From: Chloroflexota bacterium
GTDB lineage: Bacteria > Chloroflexota > UBA11872
DNA length: 64,000 nt
Assembly (NCBI GenBank): GCA_022825895.1
Contig: JAJDVX010000013.1
Location: 1 to 64,000, forward strand
Direction of reading: 5' to 3'
Shown: positions 36,551 to 45,595 of the stretch, piece by piece
How positions within the stretch are numbered: position 1 is the first letter of the stretch
How the letters are laid out: every line of letters starts with the position of its first letter
The notes under the pieces: generated by a model
Databases searched by the model: none
Seen by the model: the letters and a program-made list of their open reading frames with translations, nothing else
Told to the model about the DNA's origin: nothing
Program-made: the position numbers and the translations under genes

Positions 36551-39500
36551 GTGACCGTTGACCCGGCCGTCGCGCCTGGACTGTTGCTGCTCGCCCTGGA
36601 GTTCGGTGGGTTGGCGGCGGCGGGGTATGTCGTTGCTCGCGTGGCGCTACGCCAGGACGACTGGGTGGCGCTCGCGCAGGGAATGGTGATTGGCCCGGCG
36701 TTTTTTGGGCTGTTCGCCAATTTCGTGCTGCATGCAGCGCCGGGTCGCGCGGGAGCGTTGGCGAGTTGGGCGGTGCTGTTGGCGCTGGCCGCGGTCCTGG
36801 TCTGGCGCGCGCCGCAGCCAGTTCGGCCGCGGCTGCGCGCCGCGGCGGGATTCACCACGGCGGCGCTGGCCGTTTTCTGGGTCATGCTGGCCGCCCGCCA
36901 GCTTCTGCAGATTCCCGACGAAGCCATCCACCTGGGGCTGTCGGCCTACATCCGCGAAGGCGGTTGGCCGCCGGCGGTTTCCTGGACCCCCGACCAGCCG
37001 CTCCTCTATCACTATGGCGCGGACATGCTGATCGGGCTCCTGATGCCGCCTGGTGGGCCAGATCTCCCCTTCACCACCGAATTAGTGGGTGCGTATGCGT
37101 GGACCGGGTTGGCCCTCGTCACAGCCACGCTGCTGCACAGGCGGGGCGGCTGGACCAGCGTGGTGGCGCTGGCGCCGCTGCTGCTGACGCCGGGCGCCTG
37201 GACGCTCGTCGGCTTCGTCATCCCGCCGCCGGACATCCTGCAGATTCCCGGTCCGACCGGCTTGCCTGCGGCAGGCCTTGGCTCCTCGCTCGCCAACGTG
37301 TATTGGCCCGAGGCGTCCCTAAACTGGCAAACAGAGTTTGCGGCGTCGCCGCCAAATGTCTGGAAACCCCCGTTCGTGTGGGGATACGCGCTCACGGTGG
37401 TCGTGGTATCGGCAGCCGCCGATTCTCGCGGCCACTCCTGGACGTCGGCGTTGACCTTGGCCGCATTGGTTGGGTTCGTCGGGCTACTCAGCGAGGAAGT
37501 CGCGCTGGTCATCCTGGCCTGTTGGATCGTCCTGGAAGCGGTACGCGTTGCGCCTCCGATCCGACTCTCGCCGCTGGTGATGCGTGGTCGCCTCGCGCCG
37601 GCGCGGCGCACGGATGCTGTTGGCCGCGACTACCCGGAAGACCCTGCAGCCTTAACCCAAGAGCCACTGGCACCCGGTGTTCCAGGGAAATGGAGCGACC
37701 GCAATGGAAGCCGGGCGGCGATCCTGCGCATCGCCGCGGGACCGGCGCTGGCCGCGCTGCTGCTGGCTGTGGGAGGCGGACCGATCTCTGCATTGCTGAG
37801 CGGCGTGTCCAGCGGAACTCACCTCGGGTGGATTGACGACCCCGGCAGCCGCCTTCCCTTCGGCACGCTACTGACACCCGGTCCCGGCGGCATTGGGCGG
37901 CTGGGGCTCGGGGTGCTGCCAGTCGCGGCCGTCGCGCTGCTGCTGGCGTGGCGCCAACGGCTGGTGCTTGCCCTGGTTGCCGGGGCGGGGGTGTTCATGC
38001 TGGCGGCGATCGCCCTGCGGCACCCGGTGTTTCCGTTCGATGTGACCCGGATGGACGGGCACGCCCGCAACTTCGCCCTGTTGGCCCTCCTGCTCGCGCT
38101 GGGCTGGCGGCTTTCGGCTCTCCGTCCCCGCTGGCGCTACGCCGCCGGCGCACTCATCGTTGCGTTGGTGGCCTGGCCCACGGTGGCGCTTCCTGTCCGC
38201 ACCTTGGGTCTGGCGGTCGGCCATGGGATCGAACTGGCCAATGCCCAATCAGGCGCCCGGGACCGGGTGCCGAAGTTCGATACCGAACGGTACTTCTGGG
38301 GGCTAGGCCGCTACACCATCGAACACCCGGTGTCCGAGCCGGTAGATCGATTTATCCGCGACCACACGCCAGTCAACGTCCGCATCCTCTCGCCGAATCC
38401 GCTGGACATGACCGCAACGACCGGGCGTCACAACGCTTCCGGTTTTAAGGGGTTGCTCCACCTATGGGCCAACAAGGGTCCGGCCTTCGAGGACGCGCGG
38501 GACTTTCTGGAACCCGCGGCCGTCCGGCGGCGCGGTTTCGCCTACCTGCACGCCACGGATGGCTGGGTAGCCAGCCTTCCCGGCCATGCCCGGCGCTGGC
38601 TGAACGACCCGCGGTTTTTTACGCTGCTGATCCGTGGAGACGCCGACGCGCTCTATCGCATTCAGCCCGCGTTTCTGAAACTCGACCCGGAACCTGATCC
38701 GACATCATTCGAGGCCCTGCGGCAAGCGGTGCCAGCGTCCGCCAGCGCATATCTCGCGGGAGGACTCACGGCAAAGAACCAGGTTCGGCTGGCGACAGCG
38801 TTGGCGCACACCCGTCTGCTTGGGGAGGTCGATCCTTCCGGGACCTACCTGCTGACGGAGATTCCAACCGAGCCGGTGCAAGGGCACACGCCAAGCCTGC
38901 TGCTGGTCCCGCGGGGATTTACGTTCACCACCAGGGCAGAGGAGTTCTCGCTGATCTGGTTGGGTGACGAAACAGCCGTGTACGCAGTAGTCCCCGAAAT
39001 CTCACCCGTCGTCGATGAGCAACCGCCGCCCGAGCACGACTTTTCCGTCGGCCTTTCGGATGTGCGGGTGGAGGGCGATCGCGTGACCTTTACGGCGACA
39101 TTCGACGACAAGGCGAGCGAGCGCTGGACCGGCCAGGACTGGCTGGTCATCGAGGTCGATGAGACGCCCTGGGCTTTGCCGACCGGATACGAAGCCGATG
39201 GGTTTACGAATGTGGGCCGCGTGTGGTTCGCCGGCCAGATCGCACCGGCCCGCGGGATCGTCACCCACGAGTACGAATTCAGCGCACGAGATAGGCGGCT
39301 GGCCGTCAGGGTCGGCGACGCAATGGTCCCGGCGCAGTCATCGACAGCCGAGGCCCTGGCGCCTGGCGCCTACGTTCTGGCTGTGCGCCTGCGGTTGGAG
39401 CACCTGCAAGCGGCAGTGATTCCCGTTCTGCGCACCACGATCTCCGAAACCGGCGACGTGTCGTACGCGGTCCCTGGGGATAAAAGCAGCGCCGCCGTGA

Positions 39501-39577
39501 ACGCTTGCCCGGAACTCCTGCAGCACACCGACTCGTGCCGCCGACTGACCGGGGGCGGGCCGGCGACGTCGCCGTAG
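36551..39577 (+). CDS. Large polytopic membrane protein, paralogue 2 of 8, with cytoplasmic-loop insert and Cys tail
   Basis: The longest member, at 1008 residues. It carries D123-x3-H127 (IPDEAIH), YHYG (153-156), PPNVWKP, the acidic pair EE in LLSEEVAL, MDGHARN and TGQDWLV. Two features set it apart. An extra hydrophilic loop of about 35-40 residues, rich in Pro and charged residues (around 345-385), sits between two TM segments. A C-terminal tail, ACPELLQHTDSCRRLTG, has two Cys shared only with paralogue 8. The TGRPN motif reads TGRHN. The GTG start follows GGGAGAG by 6 nt and aligns with the MTVDP start of the others. The 97-nt gap before it has no recognisable site. Confidence 0.75.
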   Translation: MTVDPAVAPGLLLLALEFGGLAAAGYVVARVALRQDDWVALAQGMVIGPAFFGLFANFVLHAAPGRAGALASWAVLLALAAVLVWRAPQPVRPRLRAAAGFTTAALAVFWVMLAARQLLQIPDEAIHLGLSAYIREGGWPPAVSWTPDQPLLYHYGADMLIGLLMPPGGPDLPFTTELVGAYAWTGLALVTATLLHRRGGWTSVVALAPLLLTPGAWTLVGFVIPPPDILQIPGPTGLPAAGLGSSLANVYWPEASLNWQTEFAASPPNVWKPPFVWGYALTVVVVSAAADSRGHSWTSALTLAALVGFVGLLSEEVALVILACWIVLEAVRVAPPIRLSPLVMRGRLAPARRTDAVGRDYPEDPAALTQEPLAPGVPGKWSDRNGSRAAILRIAAGPALAALLLAVGGGPISALLSGVSSGTHLGWIDDPGSRLPFGTLLTPGPGGIGRLGLGVLPVAAVALLLAWRQRLVLALVAGAGVFMLAAIALRHPVFPFDVTRMDGHARNFALLALLLALGWRLSALRPRWRYAAGALIVALVAWPTVALPVRTLGLAVGHGIELANAQSGARDRVPKFDTERYFWGLGRYTIEHPVSEPVDRFIRDHTPVNVRILSPNPLDMTATTGRHNASGFKGLLHLWANKGPAFEDARDFLEPAAVRRRGFAYLHATDGWVASLPGHARRWLNDPRFFTLLIRGDADALYRIQPAFLKLDPEPDPTSFEALRQAVPASASAYLAGGLTAKNQVRLATALAHTRLLGEVDPSGTYLLTEIPTEPVQGHTPSLLLVPRGFTFTTRAEEFSLIWLGDETAVYAVVPEISPVVDEQPPPEHDFSVGLSDVRVEGDRVTFTATFDDKASERWTGQDWLVIEVDETPWALPTGYEADGFTNVGRVWFAGQIAPARGIVTHEYEFSARDRRLAVRVGDAMVPAQSSTAEALAPGAYVLAVRLRLEHLQAAVIPVLRTTISETGDVSYAVPGDKSSAAVNACPELLQHTDSCRRLTGGGPATSP

Positions 39578-39865
39578 ACCAACGCTTAGGCATTTTGAAT
39601 GACCGTTGCCGGGAGACGTCCCAAGCCCCGGGAGGTGACGGCGGAGCTTTGGGGCCGCATGCCGGGCTGCCGCGTGTGACCGCAAGGGACGCGCAACATC
39701 GACGCATCGCTCCGCCAGCCAAGGGGCGCATCAGCCGCCGGGGCGCATAACTCGCTAGCCTGACGGCATGCACTCCGGGGTGTCCGCGTCCATGCCGATT
39801 TCGCAATCGTCGCAGCCGCTGGTTGTTCGCCCGGTCAGGCTCGGTTGTCCGCCGAGGCCCGTCGG
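39578..39865. other. Intergenic spacer between membrane paralogues 2 and 3
   Basis: A 288-nt spacer, the longest gap in the plus-strand array. It has no tRNA, convincing promoter or conserved open frame. ATGACCGTTGCC at 39599 resembles the start of the neighbouring paralogues, but the frame stops after 26 codons and matches the family only for its first three residues. Confidence 0.4.
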
Positions 39866-42697
39866 ATGACGGTCGATCCAGGGGTCGTGCCCGGCTTGCT
39901 GCTGCTTGCGGCGGAACTGCTGACGCTGGCGGGCGTGGGCTACGTCGTGGCTCGGCTAGCTCTGCGGCAAACAGACGACGGCATGGCGCTGGCGCAGGGG
40001 CTGGTGATTGGTCCGGCGCTTTGGGGTTTGCTGGTCAACTTCATGCTGCCGGTGCTGCCGGGACACAGCGGGGCGCTGGCCGGCTGGATCGTGACGCTGG
40101 CTCTCGGCATCGGCCTTGCCTGGCGGGCGCCGCGCGCGCTTCGACCGTCGCCACGCAGGGTCGTCGGACTTGGTGCGGCGGCCCTCGCGGTCTTCTGGGC
40201 GGCGTTGGCTGTGCGTCAGATGCTGCCACTGCCGGACGGCGTCCACGTGGAACTCGCCGCCACCATCCAGGCAGGCGGTCGTGCGTCCGAGTTGCCGTGG
40301 AACCCAGGGCTCGCGGCTCCCTATCACTATGGCCCACAGCTGTTGACCGGACTGTTGGCGCCTCCCGTTGGGCCTGATCTGGCGTTCACTATCGAGGTAT
40401 TGGGCGCCTACTTTTGGATGGCCCTGGCATTGATTGTGGGCACGTTCGTGCTTAAGCATGGCGGCTGGACAAGCCTGCTGGTGCTCACGCCGCTCCTGAT
40501 CTCGACTGGCGCATGGACGCTGATCGGTTTCGACGCGCTGCCGGCTGACATTGTGCAGATTCCCTTTCCGTCGGGTCTTCCGGCGGCCGGTGTGCGCACA
40601 TCGCTCGGCTCCGTGTATTGGCCGGACATTTCATTGGACTGGCCGACCTGGTACCACGCTCCGGCGCCAAACATCTGGAAGCCGCAGTTCGTGCTTGGCT
40701 ACGCCCTGGCGTTCACGGTGCTGGAACGCGCGACGGACCAGTGCCGCGCGGGTTGGGCGGCACGAGCGGTCCTGGCTCTACTGATCGGATTTCTCGGCCT
40801 GGTCGAGGAAACCCTGGCGCTTACGGTGCTCGGCTGCTGGGGACTCTTGGAGGCTATGCGATTTGGACAGGCCTGGAGAGTTGGAAACATCAGCCGAAGT
40901 CTGGCGCTTCAGACAGCCGCTGGACCTGTGCTGGCCGCGGCGTTTCTAGCTGTTGGCGTCGGTGTACTGACCGACGTCCTGGCCGGATCACTCGCCGGGG
41001 GCGTCTCGGTTGGTTGGCCAAGAAACCCGTTGGATCGTCGGCTCATCGGTACGGTTCAGCCGTTGCCGGGCGGGCTGGCGATGCTGGGCTTGGGTCCCCT
41101 GGTTGTCGGCGTCTTGGCCGTTCTTTTGGGCCGGTTCAACCGGCTGGTCCTTTCGCTGGCTACGGCATGTGGGGTCTTTCTGTTGGCCGCGTTGCTCCTG
41201 CGCTACGCCTACGCGGACTATGACCTGGACCGATTTGACGGGCATGCGCGCAACTTCGCGATATTGGCGGTGCTGGTGGCTCTGAGCGGCCAACTGCCGA
41301 CGCTCCGGCCGCTCTGGCGCGCTGCCACCGTTGCGATCTTGCTGGTGCTGGTGATCTGGCCCACGGTAGCGGTGCCAACTCGGATGCTGGGTCTGGCAGT
41401 TGTCCAGGGCGTAAGCCTGACCAATGCTCCGCCAGCGCCAAAAGACGCGTCGATAACTCACACCGTGGGACAGCGTCATGCCTTGAGCCCGATCGCGTCG
41501 CCGTCCGTGGTGAAACACATCCGCGACCACACGGCGGCGCGCGCGCGCATCCTTTCGCCGTATCCGCACCATCTGACGGTCGCTACCGGCCGTCCAAATG
41601 CTTCAGGGTTTGCCGGATACGTACATGTCGTACCACAGCTCGGCCCGGAGTATCAGGATGCACGGCGCCACCTTGATCCCACAGCCGTCCGGCGGCTCGG
41701 CTTTGACTATGTCCATGCCACCGACGCCTGGGTCGCTTCGCTGTCGGAGCGGGCGCAGCGCTGGCTGGCCGACCCGGATCTCTTCGAACCCCTCGTGCGA
41801 GCCGACGGCGACACGCTTTTCCGCATCCAGCCGATGTTTCTCGCGCTGGATGCGCCGCCCGCGCCGCAGTCGTTCGAGGCCCTGCGTCGAACAGTGCCCG
41901 CCTCGGCCACGGTATACCTGCCGTTGGCGCACGATCCGGTTGCCTTGATTCGCCTAGCCGCGGTCTTGGGGCACGCGCGACTGCTGGGGGAGGTGGATAC
42001 AACACCCGTTCATCTATTGGCATCAATTGCCTCCGAGCCGCCTGGCGGGCGGATTCCGGACGTGGGATTGCTGCCGCGTGCGCGGCTCTACGACGTGGAT
42101 CGGCTGGGGTTCATTCCGATCTGGTGGAACGATGAGCACGTGGCGTACGCCACCCGGCCTGGCATCGCCCCACCCGTGTCGCCGCCGCCCGGCCCCACCG
42201 CCAACTTCTCGGTGCGGCTAAGCCGCGAACGCGCGGCAGCCGACGGCGTGGCCTTTACGGTCACGTTCAGTGACCGCGCACCGGCTCGCTGGACGGGGCA
42301 GGATTGGCTGCTTATCGAGGTGGAAGACACGCCGTGGACGCTGCCTCGAGCGTATGACGTGGATGGGTATACCCATGTGGGCGAGGTGTGGTTTGCGGGC
42401 CAGATCGTGCCCGGAATCGGCCCTGTGACGCACGGGTACGAATTCGACGCAGGTGCGCCCCGGCTGGCGGTGAAGGGCGCCGACGGGGCGTACACGGCGC
42501 TGCAGTCGTCGGGCGCGGGACTGGGTCCGGGCACCTACCTGCTGGCGGTGCGCCTGCGGCAGGCGTATCTGGAGGCCGCGGTGATCCCCGTGCTCGTGGT
42601 GCGGGTTGCCGAGACGGGAGATGTGGCCTATGAAGTCTTTACCGGCCGAGTGAGTGCAGCGGTAGGGACGGATCGGGCAGCGAGGCGAGCCGAATGA
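39866..42697 (+). CDS. Large polytopic membrane protein, paralogue 3 of 8
   Basis: A 943-residue member. It has D124 and H127 (LPDGVH, one residue shorter than the D-x3-H of the others), YHYGPQL (lacking the usual acidic residue after YHYG), APNIWKP, EE in LVEETLAL, FDGHARN, TGRPNASG, YVHATDAW and TGQDWLL. The C-terminal module (TPWTLPRAYDVDGYTHVGEVWFAGQIVPG, then AYLEAAVIPVL) is closest to that of paralogue 2, as expected of a tandem duplicate. The ATG at 39866 is used because it aligns with MTVDP; an upstream TTG adds seven unrelated residues. Its stop overlaps the next gene by ATGA. Confidence 0.75.
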   Translation: MTVDPGVVPGLLLLAAELLTLAGVGYVVARLALRQTDDGMALAQGLVIGPALWGLLVNFMLPVLPGHSGALAGWIVTLALGIGLAWRAPRALRPSPRRVVGLGAAALAVFWAALAVRQMLPLPDGVHVELAATIQAGGRASELPWNPGLAAPYHYGPQLLTGLLAPPVGPDLAFTIEVLGAYFWMALALIVGTFVLKHGGWTSLLVLTPLLISTGAWTLIGFDALPADIVQIPFPSGLPAAGVRTSLGSVYWPDISLDWPTWYHAPAPNIWKPQFVLGYALAFTVLERATDQCRAGWAARAVLALLIGFLGLVEETLALTVLGCWGLLEAMRFGQAWRVGNISRSLALQTAAGPVLAAAFLAVGVGVLTDVLAGSLAGGVSVGWPRNPLDRRLIGTVQPLPGGLAMLGLGPLVVGVLAVLLGRFNRLVLSLATACGVFLLAALLLRYAYADYDLDRFDGHARNFAILAVLVALSGQLPTLRPLWRAATVAILLVLVIWPTVAVPTRMLGLAVVQGVSLTNAPPAPKDASITHTVGQRHALSPIASPSVVKHIRDHTAARARILSPYPHHLTVATGRPNASGFAGYVHVVPQLGPEYQDARRHLDPTAVRRLGFDYVHATDAWVASLSERAQRWLADPDLFEPLVRADGDTLFRIQPMFLALDAPPAPQSFEALRRTVPASATVYLPLAHDPVALIRLAAVLGHARLLGEVDTTPVHLLASIASEPPGGRIPDVGLLPRARLYDVDRLGFIPIWWNDEHVAYATRPGIAPPVSPPPGPTANFSVRLSRERAAADGVAFTVTFSDRAPARWTGQDWLLIEVEDTPWTLPRAYDVDGYTHVGEVWFAGQIVPGIGPVTHGYEFDAGAPRLAVKGADGAYTALQSSGAGLGPGTYLLAVRLRQAYLEAAVIPVLVVRVAETGDVAYEVFTGRVSAAVGTDRAARRAE

Positions 42698-45492
42698 CGG
42701 TAGATCCGCTGGTCGTGCCTGGGCTGCTGCTGCTGGCGCTGGAGCTGGCAGCGCTGGCAGCCGTTGGCTATGTCGTTGCTCGGGTGGCCCTGCGGCAAGC
42801 CCGCCACGAAATGGCGCTGGCGCAGGGGCTGGTCATTGGCCCTGCGCTCTGGGGGATGATCGTCAGTTTCGTGCTGCATGTCTTTCCCGGAATGGCTGGT
42901 GCCCTCACCGGCTGGACCATAGTTCTGGTGCTGGGCGCCGGCCTTGCTTGGCGCGCGCGGAAGGACCTGCGCGTGCCCCTTCGCACCATTGCCGGCATCG
43001 GACTGGCGGGAGCCGCAGTTTTTTGGATTGCGCTGGCCGGCCGTCAACTCCTCACCATTCCGGACCCTGAGATTCATCTGGAGCTGGCTGCCGCCATCCG
43101 GGCCGGAGCTTGGCCGCCGGCCCTTCCCTGGAATCCCTGGCTACCCGTCTTCTACCACTACGGCGTGGACCTCTTGATCGGGCTGCTGGCCCCGCCGTTT
43201 GGGCCGGATCTGGGCCTGGTTACCGAACTGGTCGGCGCCTATTCCTGGACTGCCCTTGTCCTGGTCGTAGCTACGCTGCTGTGGCGGCGTGGCGGGATCA
43301 GCCTGCTCGTGCTGACTCCGCTCCTGGTGACAGCCGGCGCCTGGACGCTGATCGGCCACACCCCGGAGAACATCCTGCAGATGCCGATCCCTACGGGTGT
43401 CCCCGCGCCAGGACTGCGCGCTTCCCTGGCAGACATCTATTGGCCGGCGATTAGACCGGACGACTTGCCCTTAACCAATCCGGTCCAGACGTCTCCGCCG
43501 AATATCTGGAAGCCACCATTTGTGATGGCATATGCCCTAACGGTCGTTGTGCTGCACTGGGCGGCCACTTTCCGTCGTCGGAATTGGCCCGCGGTGCTGA
43601 CGCTTGCGGCGCTGATCGGATTCATGGGTGTCGTAGAGGAAGCGATAGCTCTCATGACACTCGCGTTGTGGACCCTTCTGGAAGCACGAGTTCTATTGCA
43701 GGCTTGGCGCAAGCGTGCGGCCGGGCCGGACATCCTCCTGCGTATCGCTGCCGGCCCGGTACTCGCCGCGATGCTGCTGGTTGCTGGAGGAGGGGTGGTC
43801 ACTGGCTTTGTGGCTGGCTCCTTTGGAGGAGCCGGACGGCTTGCGTTGGGATGGCTTGACGATCCGGGGAGCCGGCGTCCCCTTGGACACGTTGAATTGC
43901 TGCCGGGCGGCACAGGCCTCTTGGGGATCGGCCCCCTCGCCGCCGCCGCCGCCGCCGCGTTGATGGCTCGACGTGATCGGCTAGTCCTGGCCTTGGCCGC
44001 GGGCAGCGGTGCATTCCTGCTCGCCTCGCTGATCTTGAAATATGAGCCCGCGCGCGATGTGACCCGACTGGACGGGCATGCACGGAACTTCGCCCTGCTG
44101 GCTCTGTTGGTCGCGCTTGGCTTCCGTCTATCCGCGCTGAGCACGCGCTGGCGCTGGGCCTGGGGCGCTGGCCTGGTTGCACTCGTTACGTGGCCAACCG
44201 TCGCGGCGCCTGTGCATAGTCTTGGCCTGAGTCTCAACTACGGTCCCAGGTTCGACCACGCTCAGCCGGGGCAGCCGTTCGTCTCGAATCTCACGCGCCG
44301 CTACGTCATCAGTCGTCAGGTGTCGGAACCAGTTGCCACGTACATACAGCGGCACGTCGCCATCGACGCGCGTATCCTCTCGCCTGACCCAACTGGCTTA
44401 TCGCTTGCCACAGGTCGGCCCAACGCTTCGGGGTTTCCGGAGCACCTTCATCTCCATCCCACGCCCGGGGCCGAGTACGTCGACGCCATTCGTTACCTGC
44501 ATCCCAGGTCCCTGCGCCTGCTGGACTTTGCCTACGTGCATGCCACGGACGCGTGGGTTGACGCTCTTCCCGATCGGGCCAGGCGGTGGCTGACCGACCC
44601 GGGGTTTTTTGAGCCGCTGATTCTCGACGAAACCGACGCCCTCTACCGCATACGGCCGGCGTTCTTGGACCTGGAAATCCAGCCCGCTCCCGAGTCCTTT
44701 GAGGCCCTGCGTCGGGCCATCCCGGAGTCTGCCTCGGTGTATCTGGCGTCAGGCGTCCATCCGCTGGATAGCGTTCGGGCTGCATCTGTCCTGACCCACG
44801 CTCGTGTCTTCGGCGAGGTACATCACGCCGACCTGTATTTGCTGACGAGCATCCCAACCGAGCCGCTGGGCTCGTTGACACCTGACTTCGTAATGGTGTC
44901 GACGCTGCTGACGCCATCGGCGTTGGATCGGAGCGCACGTCAGCCGATCTGGAGGAACAGTGAACTGGCCGTCTACGCGCCGGAGGGCGGCGCCAATTTC
45001 GGAAATCCACGCTCAGAACCGCACTTCAGCGTCAGCCTGTTTGACGTTCACGAGACTGACAATCGCATCGCCCTTTCTGTGGAGTTCATTGATCAGGCGG
45101 CCGATCAGTGGAGCGGCCAGGACTGGCTGGTTGCTGCCGCGGACACCTCGCCGTGGGCGTTTCCTCGCGAGCTCGAAGACGATGGCCGGCGTCACGCGGG
45201 CCGACAGTGGTTCGCTGGTCAGGTCGTACCGGGACAGGAATCCACGATTCACAGGTACGAGTTTGATCCTCGCGCGCCGAAGCTGTTGGTCCGTGGCGAG
45301 GACGGAGAATCTGCAGTTGCTCGATCTTCTGGAGAAGGGCTGGGGCCCGGCATCTGGACATTGGCTTTGCGCCTGCGCAGCGATTGGTGGGAGGTTGCCT
45401 TTATCCCGGTAATGAAGATTGTTATTTCCACGGATGGTGAAGTGACCTATGAGGTTTATTCGGGAGTTCTGGACTCGGTTCTGGCTCTGTGA
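42694..45492 (+). CDS. Large polytopic membrane protein, paralogue 4 of 8
   Basis: A 932-residue member translationally coupled to paralogue 3 (ATGA). Motifs: D124-x3-H128 (IPDPEIH), YHYGVDLLIG, PPNIWKP, EE in VVEEAIAL, DGHARNFALLALL within PARDVTRLDGHARN, TGRPNASGF, GAEYVDAIRYL, YVHATDAW and SGQDWLV. The TM segment before residue 440 holds an Ala run (AAAAAAALM). The C-terminal module, WAFPRELEDDGRRHAGRQWFAGQVVPG with WWEVAFIPVMKI, matches paralogues 1 and 5 better than its immediate neighbour 3. The array is therefore not a simple gradient of duplicates. Confidence 0.75.
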   Translation: MTVDPLVVPGLLLLALELAALAAVGYVVARVALRQARHEMALAQGLVIGPALWGMIVSFVLHVFPGMAGALTGWTIVLVLGAGLAWRARKDLRVPLRTIAGIGLAGAAVFWIALAGRQLLTIPDPEIHLELAAAIRAGAWPPALPWNPWLPVFYHYGVDLLIGLLAPPFGPDLGLVTELVGAYSWTALVLVVATLLWRRGGISLLVLTPLLVTAGAWTLIGHTPENILQMPIPTGVPAPGLRASLADIYWPAIRPDDLPLTNPVQTSPPNIWKPPFVMAYALTVVVLHWAATFRRRNWPAVLTLAALIGFMGVVEEAIALMTLALWTLLEARVLLQAWRKRAAGPDILLRIAAGPVLAAMLLVAGGGVVTGFVAGSFGGAGRLALGWLDDPGSRRPLGHVELLPGGTGLLGIGPLAAAAAAALMARRDRLVLALAAGSGAFLLASLILKYEPARDVTRLDGHARNFALLALLVALGFRLSALSTRWRWAWGAGLVALVTWPTVAAPVHSLGLSLNYGPRFDHAQPGQPFVSNLTRRYVISRQVSEPVATYIQRHVAIDARILSPDPTGLSLATGRPNASGFPEHLHLHPTPGAEYVDAIRYLHPRSLRLLDFAYVHATDAWVDALPDRARRWLTDPGFFEPLILDETDALYRIRPAFLDLEIQPAPESFEALRRAIPESASVYLASGVHPLDSVRAASVLTHARVFGEVHHADLYLLTSIPTEPLGSLTPDFVMVSTLLTPSALDRSARQPIWRNSELAVYAPEGGANFGNPRSEPHFSVSLFDVHETDNRIALSVEFIDQAADQWSGQDWLVAAADTSPWAFPRELEDDGRRHAGRQWFAGQVVPGQESTIHRYEFDPRAPKLLVRGEDGESAVARSSGEGLGPGIWTLALRLRSDWWEVAFIPVMKIVISTDGEVTYEVYSGVLDSVLAL

Positions 45493-45595
45493 GTTCGCCC
45501 GTGGCCCGAGTCCCGCTGTTGACTGTCTTTCTGCAACGGCCCGCGCGATTGGCCAGATCGCGAGCGTTCCAACCTCCGTGTCGATGAGTCACTGA

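Noticed and set aside
39599-39679. Short frame starting ATGACCGTTGCC, like the start of the large membrane genes
   Set aside because: Only the first three residues match and it stops after 26 codons. Treated as chance or at most a remnant.
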